Shown piece after piece: positions 59,111-64,000 of a stretch of 64,000 nt of DNA. Source of the DNA: Streptomyces parvus. GTDB lineage: Bacteria; Actinomycetota; Actinomycetes; Streptomycetales; Streptomycetaceae. The stretch lies in the NCBI RefSeq assembly GCF_014648875.1, contig NZ_BMRY01000002.1, forward strand, positions 1-64,000, in the 5' to 3' direction. Numbering within the stretch: the stretch's first letter is position 1; each line of letters starts with the position of its first letter. The position numbers were made by a program, and so were the translations under genes. The notes beneath the pieces were generated by a model. It did not search any database. It was not told where the DNA came from and saw nothing but the letters and a program-made list of their open reading frames with translations.

Positions 59111-61312
59111 GTGATCTCGACAGCCATTCGCCTGGCCCGTGTGGGCAGCAGGTCAGAACTGGCGGCAGCAGTGTTGATGGGGCTGGGATATCCCTGCGTC
59201 ATGCTCGCCGCGCTCATTCCGAACGTCTGGTTCTTCGCGGCGGCCACAGCTGTCACGTACGTCGCGGACTGGTATCTGCACCAGCGGGGGAGCTATCTGA
59301 TCAACCGGCTCGGCAAGGTGCGGGCCGGGCTGTCGATCCGCTTCCTGCTCCGGCAGCTGATGGTCATCCTGCTGCTGGCCCGCCTGGACCTCGCCGAGTC
59401 GCCGCTGTTCTACGCGGCGGTGGCCTGCTTCCTGCTCTTCTACGGGCTCCAGGCGCCGCACGGGGCCATGACGACCCTGATCCGGCTCCGCCGCACCATG
59501 CCGGTCGTCACCCGCAACGTGGACCTGCACGCGGTCCGCATCCCCGACGCCCCGCCCGGCGCGCTGCTGCGGCGCTCCGCGGAGAAGATGCTGCACCTCG
59601 ATGTTCCGGCCGTGGTGGGCGTGCTGATCGCCGCCGGGACCGGTGAGGACGTCATCGGCTATGCGGGCATCGGCCTGACGCTGCTGCTGGCCCTGCTCTA
59701 CCTCGCGCTGCTCGTCCCGTACGTGCGCCGCGGCCGACTGGCTCCTCCGGCCCCCGCCGTCCTCAAGGCCGTCGACAGCTGGCTGCGTGAGTACCAGCCG
59801 ACGGTCGTGCTCTACTTCTCCGGCTCCAACGAGTCCGCCTACCAGGGCAACATGTGGCTGGAGACCATGAGCCGGGTCGAGGGCCGCCCGTTGATCATCA
59901 TGCGGGAGCGCGGTCTCGTCCCGCAGCTCGCCGAGACCTCGGTCCCGGTGATCTGCGTCCCGGCGGGGACCCACCTGATGAACCTGGACCTCTCCACGGT
60001 GCGGGTCTGCCTCTACCCCGCGAACGTGGGCAAGAACATCCACATCCTGCGCGTCCCGACCATGAAGCACGTCTTCATCGGCCACGGCGACAGCGACAAG
60101 CTCGCCAGCGTGAACCCCTACTCCAAGGTGTACGACGAGGTGTGGACGGCGGGCCGGGCCGGCCGCGACCGCTACGCGCTGGCCGATGTGGGGATCCGCG
60201 ACGAGGACATCGTCGAGGTCGGGCGCCCGCAGCTGGAGCCCATCAAGAGCTGGACGGGCACGGTCAAGAACCCCATCCCGACCGTGCTGTACGCGCCCAC
60301 CTGGGAGGGCTGGGACGACAACCCGGGCAACACCTCCCTGCTGCTGGCGGGCGAGAACATCGTGCGCCGGCTGCTGAACGCCGCCGACCCGGTCCGGATC
60401 ATCTACAAGCCGCACCCGTTCACCGGCATCCGCAGCGCCAAGGCCAAGGCCGTCAATGCCCGGATCCGGGCCATGCTGGCGAAGGCCGCAGCCGAGCGCG
60501 CGGCGGAGCCCCGCTGGGCGAAGGAGGCATCGTCGGCCGCCGCCGGGCAGAGCGCCGCCAAGGCCGAGCTGGCCCGGATCGAGGCGCGGCTCGCGCAGCT
60601 CGCGGCCACCGGCCGCGCGGGCGGCGACGACGCGGAGGAGTCGCGGCTCTCGCTCGCCGACCCGGTCCGGGAGGCGGAGACCGTACGCCTGAGGGCCGAG
60701 TGGAACGACGCCTACTGGCGCTCCTTCGGCTGGTGGGAGCACCGTACGGTGGCCGGCGCGCAGCCCAAGCTGTACGACTGCTTCAACGAGTCCGACGCCA
60801 TGGTTTCGGACATCTCCAGTGTGGTCTCCGACTTCATCGCGAGCGGCAAGCCGTATGCGGTCACCGACTCGGCCGCGCTCGGGACCGAGGAGTTCAAGCG
60901 ACAGAACACCGCGGTGCGCGCCGCGGTCATCCTGTCCAACGGCGCCGAGGAGCTGGACGCGCTGCTGGCCGCGGTGGCCGACCCGGCGGCGGACACGCTG
61001 GCGGATGCCCGGCGTGAGCTGAAGACCTACCTCCTGGGCCCGGACGAGCCGACCTCCATGGAGCAGTTCAACGCCGCCGTACGGGCTCTGGCTGCCAAGG
61101 CCGAGGCCCGTAACCTGGCCGTCGCCCAGCGGATCGGTGAGCAGGCCGTGGCGGTGCCGGACGCGGAGGCCGTCATCAGCGGCGTCGGCACCGGCGATCC
61201 GCAGGCGGCCGTCGAGGCCGACGCTGCGGCGGACCCGGACGCTCCGGAGGCCGACGCGGCTGGGGGCGAGGCGAAGGCCGCGCTCCGCGAGGGGACCCCG
61301 TCCGTGCGCTGA
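59111..61312 (+). CDS. CDP-polyol phosphotransferase (TagF/TarL-like) with N-terminal membrane domain
   Basis: A 733-residue protein. Residues 1-205 carry five or six hydrophobic segments (LAAAVLMGLGYPCVMLAALIP; FRLLRQ-type linkers; VGVLIAAGTG; LTLLLALLYLALLVPYV). Residues 220-620 match the CDP-glycerol/ribitol glycerophosphotransferase fold: IGHGDSDKLASVNPYSKVYDE, VLYAPTWEGWDDN, IIYKPHPFTGIR and DAMVSDISSVVSDFI. A coiled, Ala-rich insert (about 455-520) and a 60-residue acidic tail are unusual. It would transfer polyol phosphate from CDP-ribitol or CDP-glycerol to a lipid-linked acceptor. A GTG start at 59111. Known TagF/TarL are peripheral, so the membrane domain is noteworthy. Confidence 0.82.
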   Translation: MISTAIRLARVGSRSELAAAVLMGLGYPCVMLAALIPNVWFFAAATAVTYVADWYLHQRGSYLINRLGKVRAGLSIRFLLRQLMVILLLARLDLAESPLFYAAVACFLLFYGLQAPHGAMTTLIRLRRTMPVVTRNVDLHAVRIPDAPPGALLRRSAEKMLHLDVPAVVGVLIAAGTGEDVIGYAGIGLTLLLALLYLALLVPYVRRGRLAPPAPAVLKAVDSWLREYQPTVVLYFSGSNESAYQGNMWLETMSRVEGRPLIIMRERGLVPQLAETSVPVICVPAGTHLMNLDLSTVRVCLYPANVGKNIHILRVPTMKHVFIGHGDSDKLASVNPYSKVYDEVWTAGRAGRDRYALADVGIRDEDIVEVGRPQLEPIKSWTGTVKNPIPTVLYAPTWEGWDDNPGNTSLLLAGENIVRRLLNAADPVRIIYKPHPFTGIRSAKAKAVNARIRAMLAKAAAERAAEPRWAKEASSAAAGQSAAKAELARIEARLAQLAATGRAGGDDAEESRLSLADPVREAETVRLRAEWNDAYWRSFGWWEHRTVAGAQPKLYDCFNESDAMVSDISSVVSDFIASGKPYAVTDSAALGTEEFKRQNTAVRAAVILSNGAEELDALLAAVADPAADTLADARRELKTYLLGPDEPTSMEQFNAAVRALAAKAEARNLAVAQRIGEQAVAVPDAEAVISGVGTGDPQAAVEADAAADPDAPEADAAGGEAKAALREGTPSVR

Positions 61313-61383
61313 GCGCCGTGCAATCGCACGGTCGCACGCCGTACGTCTGATCGAACTGGCTGAAAAGCAGGCAACCCCGACCG

Positions 61384-61423
61384 CGACCCGTACGTCTCTC
61401 CTGAGGGAGGGGCGTACGGGTCG
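61384..61423 (+). terminator. terminator after the TagF-like gene
   Basis: A perfect 11-bp stem (CGACCCGTACG at 61384-61394 with its complement at 61413-61423). Confidence 0.7.
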
Positions 61424-61497
61424 TTCGGCATGTTGATGCATGAAAGTTGCACAGCCGGGCAATCTGCCTCCTTTCGTGATCAAATCGACAGGTGCAC

Positions 61498-62736
61498 ATG
61501 GCCGACATGCCCAGGAAGAACCACGAGCCCGATGTCAGTGTGATCATCGGGGCGTATGACGCGATGCCCTACCTGGTCCGGTGCCTGGAGTCCGTCGAGG
61601 CGCAGACCATCGGCGCGGACCGCATGGAGATCGTCGCCATCGACGACGGCTCCACCGACGGCACTGGCGCCTTCCTGGAGGAGTTCGCCGCCCGGACCGC
61701 GATCCCCATGAGAGTCGTCCGGCAGCCGAATTCCGGCGGGCCCAGCGGCCCGCGCAACCGGGGTCTCGACCTCGCCCGCGGCCGGTACGTCTTCTTCCTC
61801 GACGCGGACGACTACTTCGGCGAGGAAGCCCTGGAGCGCATGGTCGCCATGGGGGACCGGGCGGGCACGGACGTGGTCCTCGGGAAGATCGTCGGCGTCA
61901 ATCGCGGTGCCGCGAAGTCGATGTGGAAAGAGACCGTCGAGCGTGCCGACCTGTACTCCTCCAACATCAAGTTCACCCTGAGCGCGCAGAAACTGTTCCG
62001 GCGGGACCTGCTCGTACGCCTCGGCATGGCCTTCGACGAGAAGCTCAAGACGGGCGAGGACGCCCTGTTCACGATGGAGGCGTATCTGCGCGGCAACGGG
62101 ATCTCCGTCGTCGCCGACTACACCTGCTACTACCTGGTGGGCCGCGAGGACCGCAACCAGATGACCAAGAAGGGCGGCTTCCAGCGCCGCTTCGACTCGG
62201 CCCGCGCCCTCATGGGACTCATCGCCGAGTACGTGCCCCCGGGCCCTCGGCGCGACACCCTGATGGTGCGCCCCTTCGTCATCACCCTGCTGCCGCAGTT
62301 CGGCCCCGGACTGGTGAAGCAGAAGGCCAAGGTCCGCGAGCGGAAGATGGCGCTCGCGGCCCCCCTGATGAAGGCTTACTGGACGCCGGGGCTCGGCCGC
62401 AACCTCAAGGTGAACGAACGGCTGCGGCTGATGTGCCTCGCCGCGGGCCGGCTCGACCTGCTCCTGGAGATCGCCGCCTTCCTGCGCGACAAGAAGGAGC
62501 CCGAGATCGTCCGCCGGGGAAACCCGCCCCGTCCGCACCTCGCCTACCCGCACTTCGGCGAGAGTTCCGTGCTCCCCGACAGCGCTTACGAGGTGACCGT
62601 CACGGAATGGGTCGGCGGACGGCGGATCGAGGCGCCGCAGCGGGGGCCCCGCCCGTCCTTCGCCCGGCGAGTGGTCCGCAAGGCCCGCCGGACCGTGCTC
62701 AGCGCCCTGCGCACCCCCCGCGCACACCGCGTCTGA
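61498..62736 (+). CDS. glycosyltransferase family 2 (TarP/TarS-like)
   Basis: A 412-residue GT-A enzyme: VSVIIGAYDAMPYLVRCLESV, IVAIDDGSTDGTG, QPNSGGPSGPRNRGLD, the DXD equivalent FFLDADDYFGEEALERM, and GEDALFTMEAYLRG around the general base. It is a paralogue of the N-terminal 330 residues of the enzyme at 51105 but lacks the long C-terminal beta domain, ending in a basic tail (RRVVRKARRTVLSAL). The ATG at 61498 has AGGTG upstream; an in-frame GTG at 61492 is also possible. It is flanked by terminators on both sides, so it is probably transcribed alone. Confidence 0.85.
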   Translation: MADMPRKNHEPDVSVIIGAYDAMPYLVRCLESVEAQTIGADRMEIVAIDDGSTDGTGAFLEEFAARTAIPMRVVRQPNSGGPSGPRNRGLDLARGRYVFFLDADDYFGEEALERMVAMGDRAGTDVVLGKIVGVNRGAAKSMWKETVERADLYSSNIKFTLSAQKLFRRDLLVRLGMAFDEKLKTGEDALFTMEAYLRGNGISVVADYTCYYLVGREDRNQMTKKGGFQRRFDSARALMGLIAEYVPPGPRRDTLMVRPFVITLLPQFGPGLVKQKAKVRERKMALAAPLMKAYWTPGLGRNLKVNERLRLMCLAAGRLDLLLEIAAFLRDKKEPEIVRRGNPPRPHLAYPHFGESSVLPDSAYEVTVTEWVGGRRIEAPQRGPRPSFARRVVRKARRTVLSALRTPRAHRV

Positions 62737-62745
62737 CCGGCAGTT

Positions 62746-62791
62746 CGAGGGCTGGCCGGGAGCCCTCGCCGGGGCTCCCGGCCAGCCCTCG
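62746..62791 (+). terminator. very strong terminator after the GT2 gene
   Basis: A perfect 20-bp stem (62746-62765 with 62772-62791) with a 6-base loop, beginning 10 bases after the stop. Confidence 0.85.
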
Positions 62792-62953
62792 GACGCGCCT
62801 TCCCGTCCTGGGCGCCGACCAGGGCGAGTTCGTCCTGTGAGAGGTGTCACGTCATACTGTGGGGCAACCATGAGACCGTTGAACACGTCTCATTAACGCC
62901 CCGTCTCCCTGGGGTTCATGATCTGCACGTCCCCCCGGAAAGGCCTTCCCCCC

Positions 62954-64000
62954 GTGGCGTCCCTCGAAGCGATCCCCGACGAGCTCAGTCGGCTCATGAA
63001 GTATTTCCCGGAGACTCCGGTCGAGGAGCGCCCCGAATTCCACCGGGCGGCCAAGGACTTCCTGGCCCAAGCCGCCCCGAAGGTCGTCCGGCAGTTCTCT
63101 CCGATGGCCCGGGTCAAATGGCACCTGGCCGCCAGCGGGCGCGGCGACGAACTGGTCGACCTGCTGCACTACGAGCGCGAGAACCCGGGAGCCTTCTCCG
63201 TCCGCGGCCTGAGGCGCGCCCGCATCGAGCTGCCCGGCGTCGAGAGCTCCTCGCTCCCCTCCTCCGTGCGCAACTTCAACCGCAGCGAGCTCCCCGTGCG
63301 CGGCAAGCTCCTCGGCCTTGCCTGGGAGGACGGCAAGCTCCAGATCAAGGGCTACGCCTACATCCCCAACGTTCCCTCGGCCACCGGCAAGCGCTCGCTG
63401 CGCGTCGCCGTGCTCCGCCGCCAGGGCAGCCGCTCCACCCTCCCGCTGCGGCTGCGCACGGTCGAGGAGCCCCGCGCCACCGCCGAGGCCAAGGGCGCAC
63501 TGCACAACTACGACTGGTCCGGCTTCGAGATCGCCGTCGATCCGTCCCGCCTCCGGGTGCGCGGCCAGTGGCAGCCCGGCACCTGGCGCCTGGGCATCGG
63601 TATCCCGCGCCCCGGCGGTATGTCCGTCGGCAGCATCACCAAGAACAACGCGGGAGCGGCCGGACACAGCCTCACCCGGACCCTCGACGACGGCGTCCGC
63701 CTCGTTGCCGGCTTCGACCGCAACCGGCTGAGGCTCTCCGTCGATGTCGTCCCGGCCGAGATCATCGCCCAGGAAGCCGACGGCGATACCCTCACCGTCA
63801 CCCTGCGCTCCCGCGTCACCACCCCGGCGGGCAAGTACCCCACCGCCCTGCGCATCGACCACGAGCCCAGCGGCTTCGCCACCGACCTGCCGCTCCAGCA
63901 GGGCGAGACCGGCGCCGACGGCTGGCTCCGCCACACCGCGCGGCTGCCCTTGGCCGATCTGCCCGCCGACGGCGTACGGCCCGGCAAGGCCGTCAAGTAC
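62954..64000 (+). CDS. teichoic-acid-biosynthesis-type protein, N-terminal part (runs off the window)
   Basis: 349 codons are visible with no stop. The protein begins MASLEAIPDELSRLMKYFPE. It continues with a helical region (FLAQAAPKVVRQFSPMARVKWHLAASGRGDELVDLLHYE) and then beta-rich repeats (LAWEDGKLQIKGYAYIPNVP; LSVDVVPAEIIAQEADGDTLTV). This is the arrangement found between the GT2 module and the CDP-glycerol glycerophosphotransferase module in bifunctional streptomycete wall-polymer proteins, but here no GT2 module precedes it. The GTG at 62954 has GGAAAGG about 9 bases upstream. I expect a phosphotransferase domain beyond 64000, but cannot see it. Confidence 0.65.
   Translation, partial: MASLEAIPDELSRLMKYFPETPVEERPEFHRAAKDFLAQAAPKVVRQFSPMARVKWHLAASGRGDELVDLLHYERENPGAFSVRGLRRARIELPGVESSSLPSSVRNFNRSELPVRGKLLGLAWEDGKLQIKGYAYIPNVPSATGKRSLRVAVLRRQGSRSTLPLRLRTVEEPRATAEAKGALHNYDWSGFEIAVDPSRLRVRGQWQPGTWRLGIGIPRPGGMSVGSITKNNAGAAGHSLTRTLDDGVRLVAGFDRNRLRLSVDVVPAEIIAQEADGDTLTVTLRSRVTTPAGKYPTALRIDHEPSGFATDLPLQQGETGADGWLRHTARLPLADLPADGVRPGKAVKY

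Overview
The window is high-GC (about 70%) actinobacterial chromosome, almost certainly Streptomyces. Many genes start with GTG, and rho-independent-type hairpins (often without a U-tract) follow many of them. The order tig-clpP1-clpP2-clpX-valS-folC-ndk-mreB-mreC-mreD-pbp2-rodA ... rne ... rplU-rpmA-obg is the arrangement known from Streptomyces chromosomes.

Layout. (1) Bases 1-130 hold the edge of an insertion sequence. (2) 318-16539 is a metabolic and transport stretch: transketolase, a Dps protein with a histone-like lysine tail, a secreted glycerophosphodiesterase, three paralogous APC amino-acid permeases, the biotin S-component BioY, a BBE-type flavoprotein, ribose-5-phosphate isomerase B, a Nei/Fpg glycosylase, a membrane-anchored PP2C/SpoIIE phosphatase, a CPA2 antiporter and a Mesh1-like HD hydrolase. 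(3) 16618-18883 holds a membrane acyltransferase, a 64-residue membrane protein and two tRNAs (Gly-UCC on minus, Pro-UGG on plus). (4) 19034-30130 is proteostasis and housekeeping: trigger factor, ClpP1/P2/X (with a ClgR-like box before clpP1), valyl-tRNA synthetase, folylpolyglutamate synthase and nucleoside diphosphate kinase. (5) 30419-36856 is the mre/pbp2/rodA morphogenesis operon. (6) 36887-47069 holds a CYTH-CHAD protein, a radical SAM protein and its DUF2344 partner separated by an unusual Trp-rich repeat membrane protein, and a 1411-residue RNase E/G. (7) 47404-64000 is a cell-wall glycopolymer locus interrupted by rplU-rpmA-obg.

The glycopolymer locus is the most interesting system here. 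A nucleotide-sugar dehydrogenase, Gfo/Idh oxidoreductase, DegT aminotransferase and left-handed beta-helix acetyltransferase match in family the four steps known for UDP-2,3-diacetamido-2,3-dideoxy-glucuronate (WbpA/B/E/D type). They are interleaved with two glycosyltransferases. After obg come a fused CDP-ribitol-forming enzyme (cytidylyltransferase plus SDR reductase), a membrane-anchored TagF/TarL-like polyol-phosphate transferase, a second GT2 enzyme and the start of another teichoic-acid-type protein. I infer a ribitol-phosphate-containing wall polymer decorated with, or built from, a diacetamido uronic acid.

Other items for a second look: two mini-ORFs chained by GTGA overlaps between mreD and pbp2; a 160-bp near-palindrome upstream of valS; leaderless-looking starts of valS and folC; a CTG start for the DUF2344 gene and a possible ATC start for the antiporter; a 16-bp motif shared upstream of two adjacent permeases; and nine copies of a basic repeat flanking the RNase E core. 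All assignments come from reading sequence and motifs; no database search was run.
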